A stretch of 54,897 nucleotides of DNA from Gracilariopsis chorda (Eukaryota; Rhodophyta; Florideophyceae; Gracilariales; Gracilariaceae): positions 1 to 54,897 of the forward strand of contig NBIV01000373.1 in assembly GCA_003194525.1 (NCBI GenBank). The letters are read 5' to 3'. The position numbers and the translations under genes were made by a program. Below, piece after piece: positions 1 to 9,343 of this stretch (the first letter of the stretch is position 1; each line of letters begins with the position of its first letter). The notes below the pieces were generated by a model that saw only the letters and a program-made list of their open reading frames with translations, made no database searches and was not told the origin of the DNA.

Positions 1-27
1 CAACGCCTCCCACCATTAAAAAAATTC

Positions 28-78
28 AGCAGCAGCAGCAGCAGCAAAGCGTTCAGTTAATTTGCTGCTGCTGCTGCA
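28..78. repeat. CAG/CTG triplet hairpin, unit 1
   Basis: A (CAG)n run and a (CTG)n run, about 16 bases apart, can pair to form a hairpin. The same arrangement recurs at about 1,818-1,870, 5,650-5,700 and 8,400-8,449, and in degenerate form at 3,691-3,750. It is part of the common 5' end of each unit. Confidence 0.8.
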
Positions 79-166
79 AGTTGACTGTGCAATGGCTGCT
101 GAATGGCTTGCAATACAATCAAATTGTAGTGCCAGCCACTCAGCAGCAGAAACCCAGCGGTTCATT

Positions 167-290
167 CCGACACGTGGCAAATTGCACTGCCCCAGTGCAG
201 TACATTCCAACACGTGGCAAATTGCACTGCGCCAGTGCAGTGCATTCCAACACGTGGCAAATTGCACTGTGCCAGTACGGACTGGGTGTA
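167..290. repeat. 40-bp minisatellite, unit 1
   Basis: About three copies of a 40-bp repeat beginning ACACGTGGCAAATTGCACTG. Inside each repeat TGCACTG and CAGTGCA form a small palindrome. Sister arrays lie at about 1,967-2,110, 3,853-3,930, 5,795-5,940 and 8,537-8,612, with 2-4 copies each. Confidence 0.9.
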
Positions 291-324
291 GCTGATAGGG
301 ACAGCACAAGCAACACTACAGCCA

Positions 325-1530
325 CTTTGTCAAAGTACGGTCCCCGATCTCAACGTGCAGAACTGCTACGCGAAATACAACTGCTCGTCTTGGATGAGCG
401 TCCATGCTCTCAAGAAAGCTCTTCGAACTCATGGATGCGTTGCTCAAAGATCTTCGCTGCAGTGGAATGGAAAACCCACCTCCGTTTGGGGGCTTGACCA
501 TCGTTCTATCCGGCGACTACTCCCAGCTGCTTCCAGTGGTGCCGCAGGTGTACATGGAGGCCGAGCCAAGTGGAAATGTGAGACGAGTGTACACAAACAT
601 TCTCAACGAATTGCCGTGGAAGAGTGATCTGTGGACATTGTGCTCGGTTCAAGTGCTGTACCTCACGGAACAAGTACGCCAAGCGGATGATCCGGCATTT
701 GCGTCGCTGTTACGTTCCATTGCACGAAACACAATATCCGACAACGCTCCACTACCACTCAGATCTACCGGTGGCATGCAAACCGCCTACCAATTCCTGT
801 GGAAGTGGCTCACAACACGACGCAAGGAGGATGTGGATCTCAGCAAAATGCTCATTGCCTCCACAAATCAGTTGGTCGACGAACATAATGCGGCAGCGCT
901 AGATCTGTTTCCTGGTGAGCGCTTCACTCTTCCGTCAGCGACAACCGTGCAACCTGTTCGTGGACAGAACCCAGAGTCTGACTTTGCCAGTTCTATCGTC
1001 CCGAGTTTGCATATCAGTATGCGCCTACTGTAGTACCGCCTCATAACTTGGACTTGAAGATTGGTGTGCCAGTTATGGTCATTCGGAACGTGCTGCATCC
1101 CGCTGTGGTCAACGGAAAGCTGTTCGTAGTCGTGCGTGTCGATCAATTTACGATGCAGGTGGCTCGATTCGACGAGAACAGACAGGTGCTCGAACGACAG
1201 CTCCTGCATCGTATCGACTTCGAGTTTTCTTTCGCAGATATTCGCATGATTCGAAGGCAGTTTCCCATTCGTCTCGCGTTTGCAGCTACCGTTCACAAAG
1301 GACAGGGAAAGACGTTGGATGGCTTGGTTGTGGATGTGCGATCCAACTTCTTCTGCGCTGGTCAGTTGTATGTCGCATTGTCGCGCGTTCGAAGGAACGA
1401 CCATGTGCTGCTCCTGCATGATCCGCAGCTTACACCCTCGAATGCGCACACAATTCATCCCATGCCTGTTCCCATCGCCAACCCAGTGCTGCCTGAAGCC
1501 ATTCAGTTCTGCATCCCTCCACAACCGTAA
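325..1530 (+). pseudogene. PIF1-like Helitron helicase, motif II to C terminus (unit 1)
   Basis: This is the C-terminal two thirds of a PIF1/RecD-type helicase. Visible motifs are the Walker B segment LVLDE, motif III (SGDYSQLLPV), the T-V-H-K-G-Q-G-K-T segment (motif V) and YVALSRV (motif VI). Compared with the intact copy at 5,837-7,195, one base is missing near 396 (just after the DE codons) and another near 1,003, splitting the reading frame into 404-1033 and 1048-1530. No Walker A motif lies upstream; the minisatellite does. It would have been the rolling-circle helicase of a Helitron but cannot make one now. Confidence 0.85.
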
Positions 1531-1726
1531 TCATATCTCTTGCATTCTTTTTTCATTGAATTAAACTACTTGCTTTTCTGCTTTTGCTTTCTCCACCCTT
1601 TTTTCCTCACCGCTGTTTATCACTCCTCCACCGCGGCGCGCAGCGCCGCCCGCGGCCGAAGGCCGCTTCCTCTTGTCTCTCCATTATAATGATTTGTTCC
1701 TCTATGAGGGGGGGTTCTTGATTGAA

Positions 1727-1800
1727 TGAGCGTTTGCGCCACAAAATCCTCTTGCACGCCCCGTTGCCCATGCAAATCGCCCATTTGGCGCAACGCCTCC
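1727..1800. repeat. Unit junction inverted repeat J1 (decayed left arm)
   Basis: The right arm TGGCGCAACGCCTCC (1786-1800) is perfect. The left arm has lost bases. The next unit begins directly after it. Confidence 0.75.
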
Positions 1801-3646
1801 CTACCATTTAAAAAATTCAGCAGCAGCAAGCAGCAGCAAAGCGTTCAGTTAATTAGCTGCTGCTGCTGCATGTTGACTGTGCAATGGCTGCTGAATGGCT
1901 TGCAATACAATCAAATTGTAGTGCCAGCCACTCAGCAGCAGAAACCCAGCGGTTCATTCCGACACGTGGCAAATTGCACTGCCCAGTGCAGTACATTCCA
2001 ACACGTGACAAATTGCACTGCCCAGTGCAGTACATTCCAACACGTGGCAAATTGCACTGCGCCAGTGCAGTGCATTTCCAACACGTGGCAAATTGCACTG
2101 TGCCAGTACGGACTGGGTGTAGCTGATAGGGAACAGCACAAGCAACACTACAGCCACTTTGTCAAAGTACGGTCCCCGATCTCAACGTGCAGAACTGCTA
2201 CGCGAAATACAACTGCTCGTCTTGGATGAGGCTCCATGCTCTCAAGAAAGCTCTTCGAACTCATGGATGCGTTGCTCAAAGATCTTCGCTGCAGTGGAAT
2301 GGAAAACCCACCTCCGTTTGGGGGCTTGACCATCGTTCTATCCGGCGACTACTCCAGCTGCTTCCAGTGGTGCCGCAGGTGTACATGGAGGCCCGAGCCA
2401 AGTGCTAATGTGAACGAGTGTACACAAACATTCTCAACGAATTGCCGTGGAAGGTGATCTGTGGACATTGTGCTCGGTTCAAGTGCTGTACCTCACGGAA
2501 CAAGTACGCCAAGCGGATGATCCGGCATTTTGCGTCGCTGTTACGTTCCATTGCACGAAACACAATATCCGACAACGCTCCACTACCACTCAGATCTACC
2601 GGTGGCATGCAAACCGCCTACCAATTCCTGTGGAAGTGGCTCACAACACGACGCAAGGAGGATGTGGATATCAGCAAAAATGCTCATTGCCTCCACAAAT
2701 CAGTTGGTCGACGAACATAATGCGGCAGCGCTAGATCTGTTTCCTGGTGAGCGCTTCACTCTTCCGTCAGCGACAACCGTGCAACCTGTTCGTGGACAGA
2801 ACCCAGAGTCTGACTTTGCCAGTTTCTATCGTCCCCGAGTTTGCATATCAGTATGCGCCTACTGTATTACCGCCTCATAACTTGGACTTGAAGATTGGTG
2901 CCATTATGGTCATTCGGAACGTGCTGCATCCCGCTGTGGTCAACGGAAAGCTGTTCGTAGTCGCTGCGTGTCGATCAATTTACGATGCAGGTGGCTCGAT
3001 TCGACGAGAACAGACAGGTGCTCGAACGACAGCTCCTGCATCGTATCGACTTCGAGTTTTCTTTCGCAGATATTCGCATGATTCGAAGGCAGTTTTCCCA
3101 TTCGTCTCGCGTTTGCAGCTACCGTTCACAAAAGACAGGGAAAGACGTTGGATGGCTTGGTTGTGGATGTGCGATCCAACTTCTTCTGCGCTGGTCAGTT
3201 GTATGTCGCATTGTCGCGCGTTCGAAGGAACGACCATGTGCCTTGCTCCTGCATGATCCGCAGCTTACACCTCGAATGCGCACACAATTCATCCCATGCC
3301 TGTTTCCCATCGCCAACCCAGTGCGTGCCTGAAGCCATTCAGTTTCTGCATCCCTCCACAACCGTGCATTGATTGCGCTGTTGTGCCACTTTTCATTTTT
3401 GCTATAGGAAGCAGTTATCATCAACTGCGTTTATTTTTTGTTGTGGCCACAATTGGTGTTAAGTTTGCTACAAAGGGGGAAATTTCCCTTTTCTGTTTTG
3501 TCTATAATGATTTGTTTACACTACTTATGTCCCTGATGAGGGGGTGTTCTTGATTTGGAATGCAATAAGGCGTTGCGCCACAAAATCCGTCTTGCACGCG
3601 CGCGCCCCCCCCGCTTTTTTGCCATCATACACAACTCGCCCCCATT
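1801..3646 (+). mobile_element. Helitron-like unit 2
   Basis: Same order as unit 1: CAG/CTG hairpin, four 40-bp minisatellite copies, helicase remnant, GC-rich 3' region with a GGCCGAAGGCC hairpin, and the terminal inverted repeat. It is the most decayed of the helicase units. Confidence 0.8.
2160..3368 (+). pseudogene. PIF1-like helicase remnant (unit 2)
   Basis: Co-linear with the unit 1 and unit 4 helicases but broken by many small indels, for example near 2,231, 2,353, 2,413, 2,452, 2,529 and 2,677. No reading frame covers more than about 170 codons. The motif VI segment YVALSRV is still readable around 3,200. The C terminus ends near 3,365. The junction with the minisatellite is at the same point as in units 1 and 4, so the truncation came before the copies multiplied. 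Confidence 0.8.
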
Positions 3647-3664
3647 GTGGACGCAACGCCCTCC
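3568..3664. repeat. Unit junction inverted repeat J2 (decayed)
   Basis: The left arm AAGGCGTTGCGCCA and a degenerate right arm (ACGCAACGCCCTCC) bound a spacer expanded by a C-rich run. Confidence 0.6.
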
Positions 3665-3924
3665 CTATCCATTATTAAATAGAATTCAAGCAGCGACGCA
3701 GCAGCTAGCACGCAAAGCGTTTTTCAAGTTAATTAGACTGCTGCAGTGCCTTGCATTGTTGACTGTGCAATGGCTGCTGAATGCGCTTGCAATACAATCA
3801 AATTTGTAGTTGCCAGCCAACTCAGCAGCAGCAGAAACCCAGCGGTTCATTCCGACACGTGGCAAATTGCACTGCGCCAGTGCATTGCATTCCAACACGT
3901 GGCAAATTGCACTGCGCCAGTGCA

Positions 3925-3998
3925 GTGTATACTGAAGTTTCATTGCAGACATGCCTGCAACAGACGTAATACTGCACTGGCGCAGTGCCAAATGCATC
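3925..3998. repeat. Hairpin between minisatellite and leader
   Basis: TGCACTGCGCCAGTGCA on the left is answered by TGCACTGGCGCAGTGC on the right, across a 35-40 base loop. The same structure occurs at about 8,600-8,678 in the last unit. It could be a terminal or regulatory fold of the full-length element. Confidence 0.6.
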
Positions 3999-4351
3999 TC
4001 GCTTGCTGACCCTAACCCCTTTTTTGCATCCCATTCAGGCTTGGCCAATAGCGCAGTGTCGTAACCTTTTGCTACTTTGGGCATGTTTGCTGGCCTGGGA
4101 CCTAGGCAAGGCCGAGGTCGTGTGCAGGTCGCCACAAGAGTAACCCACTAAGTACCACGGATCTGGGAAAAGTCAGGTGCTCCTCTGTGGTATACTGGTC
4201 GTTTGACGGCGATCAGGAAAGTCTTGAAGGTTTACCGGACCTAATACCAGCTTACTGTGCAGGATCAGGGGCGGCCGCCGTGTCGTACCTCTTGGGGCCG
4301 GAAAGCACACTTCGGTGTGTGAGTAAAGGCAGACCAATCCTTACAACCGGA

Positions 4352-5356
4352 CTGCTTCCAGTGGTGCCGCAGGTGTACATGGAGGCCGAGCCAAGTGGTA
4401 ATGTGAGACGAGTGTACACAAACATTCTCAACGAATTGCCGAGGAAGAGTGATCTGTGGACATTGTGCTCGGTTCAAGTGCTGTACCTCACGGAACAAGT
4501 ACGCCAAGCGGATGATCCGGTATTTGCGTCGCTGTTACGTTCCATTGCACGAAACACAATATCCAACAACGCTCCAATACCACTCAGATCTACCGGTGGC
4601 ATGCAAACCGCCTACCAATTCCTGTGGAAGTGGCTCACAACACGACGCAAGGAGGATGTGGATCTCAGCAAAATGATCATTGCCTCCACAAATCAGTTGG
4701 TCGACGAACATAATGCGGCAGCGCTAGATCTGTTTCCTGGTGAGCGCTTCACTCTTCCGTCAGCGACAACCGTGCAACCTGTTCGTGGACAGAATCCAGA
4801 GTCTGACTTTGCCAGTTCTATCGTCCCCGAGTTTGCATATCAGTATGTTCCTACTGTATTACCGCCTCATAACTTGGACTTGAAGATTGGTGTGCCAGTT
4901 ATGGCCATTCGGAACGTGCTGCATCCCGCTGTGGTCAACGGAAAGCTGTTCGTAGTCGTGCGTGTCGATCAATTTACGATGCAGGTGGCTCGATTCGACG
5001 AGAACAGACAGGTGCTCGAACGACAGCTCCTGCATCGTATCGACTTCGAGTTTTCTTTCGCAGATATTCGCATGATTCGAAGGCAGTTTCCCATTCGTCT
5101 CGCGTTTGCAGCTACCGTTCACAAAGGACAGGGAAAGACGTTGGATGGCTTGGTTGTGGATGTGCGATCCAACTTCTTCTGCGCTGGTCAGTTGTATGTC
5201 GCATTGTCGCGCGTTCGAAGGAACGACCATGTGCTGCTCCTGCATGATCCGCAGCTTACACCCTCGAATGCGCACACAATTCATCCCATGCCTGTTCCCA
5301 TCGCCAACCCAGTGCTGCCTGAAGCCATTCAGTTCTGCATCCCTCCACAACCGTAA
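4352..5356 (+). pseudogene. PIF1-like helicase C-terminal half fused to leader (unit 3)
   Basis: An uninterrupted frame runs from the leader into the helicase, ending with the TAA at 5,354-5,356. It starts inside motif III (LLPVVPQVYM), so Walker A, Walker B and most of motif III are missing. Motifs V and VI remain. The frame upstream of the joint (from about 4,187) is leader sequence with no ATG in helicase frame and is probably not coding. Few substitutions separate it from unit 4, so the deletion is recent. Confidence 0.8.
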
Positions 5357-5556
5357 TCATATCTCTTGCATTCTTTTTTCATTGAATTAAACTACTTGCT
5401 TTTCTGCTTATGCTTTCTCCACCCTCTTTTTTCCTCACCGCTGTTTATCACTCCTCCACCGCGGCGCGCAGCGCCGCCCGCGGCCGAAGGCCGCTTCCTC
5501 TTGTCTCTCCATTATAATGATTTGTTCCTCTATGAGGGGGGGGTTCTTGATTGAAT

Positions 5557-5632
5557 GGAGGCGTTGCGCCACAAAATCCTCTTGCACGCCCCCGTTTGCC
5601 CATGCAAATCGCCCATTTGGCGCAACGCCTCC
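5557..5632. repeat. Unit junction inverted repeat J3 (perfect)
   Basis: GGAGGCGTTGCGCCA (5557-5571) and TGGCGCAACGCCTCC (5618-5632) are perfect 15-bp inverted repeats around a 46-bp loop. Confidence 0.9.
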
Positions 5633-7463
5633 CTACCATTTAAAAAATTCAGCAGCAGCAGCAGCAGCAAAGCGTTCAGTTAATTAGCTGCTGCTGCTGC
5701 ATGTTGACTGTGCAATGGCTGCTGAATGGCTTGCAATACAATCAAATTGTAGTGCCAGCCACTCAGCAGCAGAAACCCAGCGGTTCATTCCGACACGTGG
5801 CAAATTGCACTGCCCCAGTGCAGTACATTCCAACACGTGGCAAATTGCACTGCCCCAGTGCAGTACATTCCAACACGTGGCAAATTGCACTGCGCCAGTG
5901 CAGTGCATTCCAACACGTGGCAAATTGCACTGTGCCAGTACGGACTGGGTGTAGCTGATAGGGACAGCACAAGCAACACTACAGCCACTTTGTCAAAGTA
6001 CGGTCCCCGATCTCAACGTGCAGAACTGCTACGCGAAATACAACTGCTCGTCTTGGATGAGGCGTCCATGCTCTCAAGAAAGCTCTTCGAACTCATGGAT
6101 GCGTTGCTCAAAGATCTTCGCTGCAGTGGAATGGAAAACCCACCTCCGTTTGGGGGCTTGACCATCGTTCTATCCGGCGACTACTCCCAGCTGCTTCCAG
6201 TGGTGCCGCAGGTGTACATGGAGGCCGAGCCAAGTGGAAATGTGAGACGAGTGTACACAAACATTCTCAACGAATTGCCGTGGAAGAGTGATCTGTGGAC
6301 ATTGTGCTCGGTTCAAGTGCTGTACCTCACGGAACAAGTACGCCAAGCGGATGATCCGGCATTTGCGTCGCTGTTACGTTCCATTGCACGAAACACAATA
6401 TCCGACAACGCTCCACTACCACTCAGATCTACCGGTGGCATGCAAACCGCCTACCAATTCCTGTGGAAGTGGCTCACAACACGACGCAAGGAGGATGTGG
6501 ATATCAGCAAAATGCTCATTGCCTCCACAAATCAGTTGGTCGACGAACATAATGCGGCAGCGCTAGATCTGTTTCCTGGTGAGCGCTTCACTCTTCCGTC
6601 AGCGACAACCGTGCAACCTGTTCGTGGACAGAATCCAGAGTCTGACTTTGCCAGTTCTATCGTCCCCGAGTTTGCATATCAGTATGTTCCTACTGTATTA
6701 CCGCCTCATAACTTGGACTTGAAGATTGGTGTGCCAGTTATGGTCATTCGGAACGTGCTGCATCCCGCTGTGGTCAACGGAAAGCTGTTCGTAGTCGTGC
6801 GTGTCGATCAATTTACGATGCAGGTGGCTCGATTCGACGAGAACAGACAGGTGCTCGAACGACAGCTCCTGCATCGTATCGACTTCGAGTTTTCTTTCGC
6901 AGATATTCGCATGATTCGAAGGCAGTTTCCCATTCGTCTCGCGTTTGCAGCTACCGTTCACAAAGGACAGGGAAAGACGATGGATGGCTTGGTTGTGGAT
7001 GTGCGATCCAACCTCTTCTGCGCTGGTCAGTTGTATGTCGCATTGTCGCGCGTTCGAAGGAACGACCATGTGCTGCTCCTGCATGATCCGCAGCTTACAC
7101 CCTCGAATGCGCACACAATTCATCCCATGCCTGTTCCCATCGCCAACCCAGTGCTGCCTGAAGCCATTCAGTTCTGCATCCCTCCACAACCGTAATCATA
7201 TCTCTTGCATTCTTTTTTCATTGAATTAAACTACTTGCTTTTCTGCTTTTGCTTTCTCCACCCTCTTTTTTCCTCACCGCTGTTTATCACTCCTCCACCG
7301 TGGCGCGCAGCGCCGCCCGCGGCCGAAGGCCACTTCCTCTTGTCTCAACACCCCCACTCTTAATGATTTACACATGTATGAGGGGGGTGTTGTTGACTGA
7401 CGGGAGGCGTTGCGCCAATAAACCGCCCTGTATGCCCCTCTACGCGCATGCAAAACGCCCATT
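5618..7463 (+). mobile_element. Helitron-like unit 4 (best preserved helicase copy)
   Basis: Contains the hairpin, four 40-bp minisatellite repeats, the longest intact helicase frame of the array, the GC-rich 3' tail with a GGCCGAAGGCC stem, and perfect terminal repeats on both sides. Confidence 0.85.
5837..7195 (+). CDS. PIF1-like Helitron helicase, Walker A missing (unit 4)
   Basis: This is the only helicase copy of the array with all of its preserved motifs in one frame. Homology begins near 5,990, just before the Walker B segment LVLDEASM (DE at 6,056-6,061). Motif III (SGDYSQLLPV) lies near 6,177, motif V (VHKGQGKT) near 6,957 and motif VI (YVALSRV) near 7,033. The frame is open from 5,837, but its first 50 or so codons are translated minisatellite; the first ATG is at 6,068. 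Without Walker A it should not hydrolyse ATP. Either it is a dead copy amplified by others, or an upstream exon supplies the N terminus, for which I see no splice evidence. Confidence 0.75.
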   Translation: MANCTAPVQYIPTRGKLHCASAVHSNTWQIALCQYGLGVADRDSTSNTTATLSKYGPRSQRAELLREIQLLVLDEASMLSRKLFELMDALLKDLRCSGMENPPPFGGLTIVLSGDYSQLLPVVPQVYMEAEPSGNVRRVYTNILNELPWKSDLWTLCSVQVLYLTEQVRQADDPAFASLLRSIARNTISDNAPLPLRSTGGMQTAYQFLWKWLTTRRKEDVDISKMLIASTNQLVDEHNAAALDLFPGERFTLPSATTVQPVRGQNPESDFASSIVPEFAYQYVPTVLPPHNLDLKIGVPVMVIRNVLHPAVVNGKLFVVVRVDQFTMQVARFDENRQVLERQLLHRIDFEFSFADIRMIRRQFPIRLAFAATVHKGQGKTMDGLVVDVRSNLFCAGQLYVALSRVRRNDHVLLLHDPQLTPSNAHTIHPMPVPIANPVLPEAIQFCIPPQP

Positions 7464-7478
7464 TGGCGCAACGCCTCC
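7403..7478. repeat. Unit junction inverted repeat J4 (perfect)
   Basis: GGAGGCGTTGCGCCA (7403-7417) and TGGCGCAACGCCTCC (7464-7478), perfect 15-bp arms. Confidence 0.9.
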
Positions 7479-7902
7479 CTACCATTTAAAAAATTCAGCA
7501 GCAGCAGCAGCAGCAAAGCTTCCTGCTTACTGGCTGGCACTCCCATAATGACTGCAGTGCCACCCAGTTACACAAAGCAACGTGTCACGCTTTCTCATCA
7601 TTGACTGGCACTGCAGTCAATTTAGGCACCTAGGCAACGCGGCGCCCCGTGGTTCTACGAGTGCTATTGCGAGCGCAAGCGAGCAAAGTGCTTGGAGAGC
7701 CTCCAAACGCTACAAAATACACAAAGCTACAAAAACAACGCGGCGCGCAGCGCAGCCTACGGCCGAAGGCCGTTTCCACTTGTCTCAACACCCCACTCTT
7801 AATGATTTACACATGTATGAGGGGGGTGTTGTTGATTGACGGGAGGCGGTGCGCCAATAAACCACCCTGTATGCCCCTCTACGCGCATGCAAAACTGCCA
7901 TT
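7464..7902 (+). mobile_element. Short non-coding unit 5
   Basis: About 440 bp with the same two ends as the long units. Its interior is unrelated to the helicase: a segment with CTGGCACT/ACTGCAGTG motifs and a GCGAGCGCAAGCGAGC stretch. No ORF. It looks like a non-autonomous derivative. Confidence 0.75.
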
Positions 7903-7917
7903 TGGCGCAACACCTCC
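7842..7917. repeat. Unit junction inverted repeat J5
   Basis: GGAGGCGGTGCGCCA (7842-7856) and TGGCGCAACACCTCC (7903-7917). Each arm has one substitution relative to J3 and J4. Confidence 0.85.
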
Positions 7918-8366
7918 CTAACACTTTAAAAATTCAGCAGCAGCAGCAAAGCTTCCTGCTTACTGGCTGGCACTCCCATAATGACTGCAGTGCCACCCAG
8001 TTACGCAAAGCAACGTGTCGCGCTTTCTCATCATTGGCTGGCACTGCAGTCAATTTAGGCACCTAAACACAAACCCCTACGGCTCCACATACTCTAGGTG
8101 CCGCGGCGCCCCGTGGTTCTACGAGTGCTATTGCGAGCGCAAGCGAGCAAAGTGCTCGGAGAGCCTCCGAACGCTACTAAATACACAAAGCTACAAAACC
8201 AACGCGGCGCGCAGCGCCGCCCACGGCCGAAGGCCGTTTCCACTTGTCTCAACACCCCACTCTTAATGATTTACACATGTATGAGGGGGGTGTTGTTGAC
8301 TGACGGGAGGCGTTGCGCCACAAATTCGTTTTGTACGCCCCCGTTTGCGCATGCAAATCGCCCATT
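7903..8366 (+). mobile_element. Short non-coding unit 6
   Basis: About 460 bp and a close relative of unit 5, with the same interior apart from a roughly 35-bp insertion near 8,065-8,100. It is non-coding. Confidence 0.75.
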
Positions 8367-8381
8367 TGGCGCAACGCCTCC
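8306..8381. repeat. Unit junction inverted repeat J6 (perfect)
   Basis: GGAGGCGTTGCGCCA (8306-8320) and TGGCGCAACGCCTCC (8367-8381), perfect 15-bp arms. Confidence 0.9.
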
Positions 8382-8688
8382 CCACCATTTAAAAAATTCA
8401 GCAGCAGCAGCAGCAGCAAAGCGTTCAGTTAATTTGCTGCTGCTGCTGCATGTTGACTGTGCAATGGCTGCTGAATGGCTTGCAATACAATCAAATTGTT
8501 GTGCCAGCCACTCAGCAGCAAAACCCCGCCTGTTCATTCCGACACGTGGCAAATTGCACTGCGCCAGTGCAGTGCATTCCGACATGTGGCAAATTGCACT
8601 GCGCCAGTGCAGCGTATACTGAAGTTTCATTGCAGAATTGCCTGCAACAGACGTATATACTGCACTGGCGCAGTGCCAAATGCATCTC

Positions 8689-9343
8689 GCTTGCTGACCC
8701 TAACCACTATTTTCCATCCCATTCAGGCTTGGCCAATAGCGCAGTGTCGTAACCTTTTGCTACTTTGGGCACTGTTTGCTGGCCTGGGACCTAGGCAAGG
8801 CCGAGGTCGTGTGCAGGTCGCCACAAGAGTAACCCACTAAGTACCACGGATCTGGGAAAAGCCAGGTGCTCCTCTGTGGTATACTGGTCGTTTGACGGCG
8901 ATCAGGAAGTCTGAGGGTTTACCGGACCTAATACCAGCTTGCTGTGCAGGGTCCGGGGCGGCCGCCGTGTCGTACCTCTTGGGGCCGGAAAGCACACTTC
9001 GGTGTGTGAGTAAAGGCAGACCAATCCTTACAACCGGACGCGGGTTGAACATCAAACGGCTTGAAAACCGGCTGGGCACACTCCGCCCGTCATAATCCAA
9101 CAGGAGTGTGTCGAGAGTCCCTGTGCTGCGCACGACTGCATCGGGTAAATATATGCCTTGCAGCAATTTGTTTTTTTAATTGCTGCATGCGACTAGTCCT
9201 GGTGGGTGCAACGCAACAAACTGCAACCAGTTTTTTCACTTTCAACTTTGTGTTTTATTGGGAATTATTCTGGAACTCTGGCAAATTTTTTAACGGTTTA
9301 AAAACATAGAATTGTTTTTTTTTCTTTTCTTTGGTAAATTGAA
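8689..9343 (+). promoter_or_regulatory. Leader upstream of Rep ORF
   Basis: A 650-bp non-coding stretch between the terminal hairpin and the Rep ATG. Its first 350 bp are nearly identical to 3,990-4,351 in unit 3. It should contain the promoter of the element, but I see no convincing TATA box. Confidence 0.5.

Larger units (their letters stand above)
3665..5617 (+). mobile_element. Helitron-like unit 3, internal deletion derivative
   Basis: This unit keeps the leader seen in the Rep-bearing last unit (here about 3,990-4,351), then jumps directly into the helicase at 4,352. The leader matches 8,689-9,040 almost base for base up to the breakpoint, so the unit is an internally deleted copy of a full-length element. 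It lost the Rep gene and the first half of the helicase in one step. Confidence 0.8.

Noticed and set aside
868..1524. Long minus-strand frames opposite the helicases (868-1524, 4859-5350, 6698-7189)
   Set aside because: They mirror the helicase coding strand and recur only because the copies are similar. No motif is present.
4187..5356. Unit 3 as a complete 389-codon protein
   Set aside because: The frame begins with GTG inside non-coding leader, and no ATG lies upstream in frame. The N-terminal part is translated leader.
1..8612. CRISPR-like array from the regularly repeated 40-bp units
   Set aside because: There are no unique spacers; the repeats are directly tandem inside a eukaryotic transposon.
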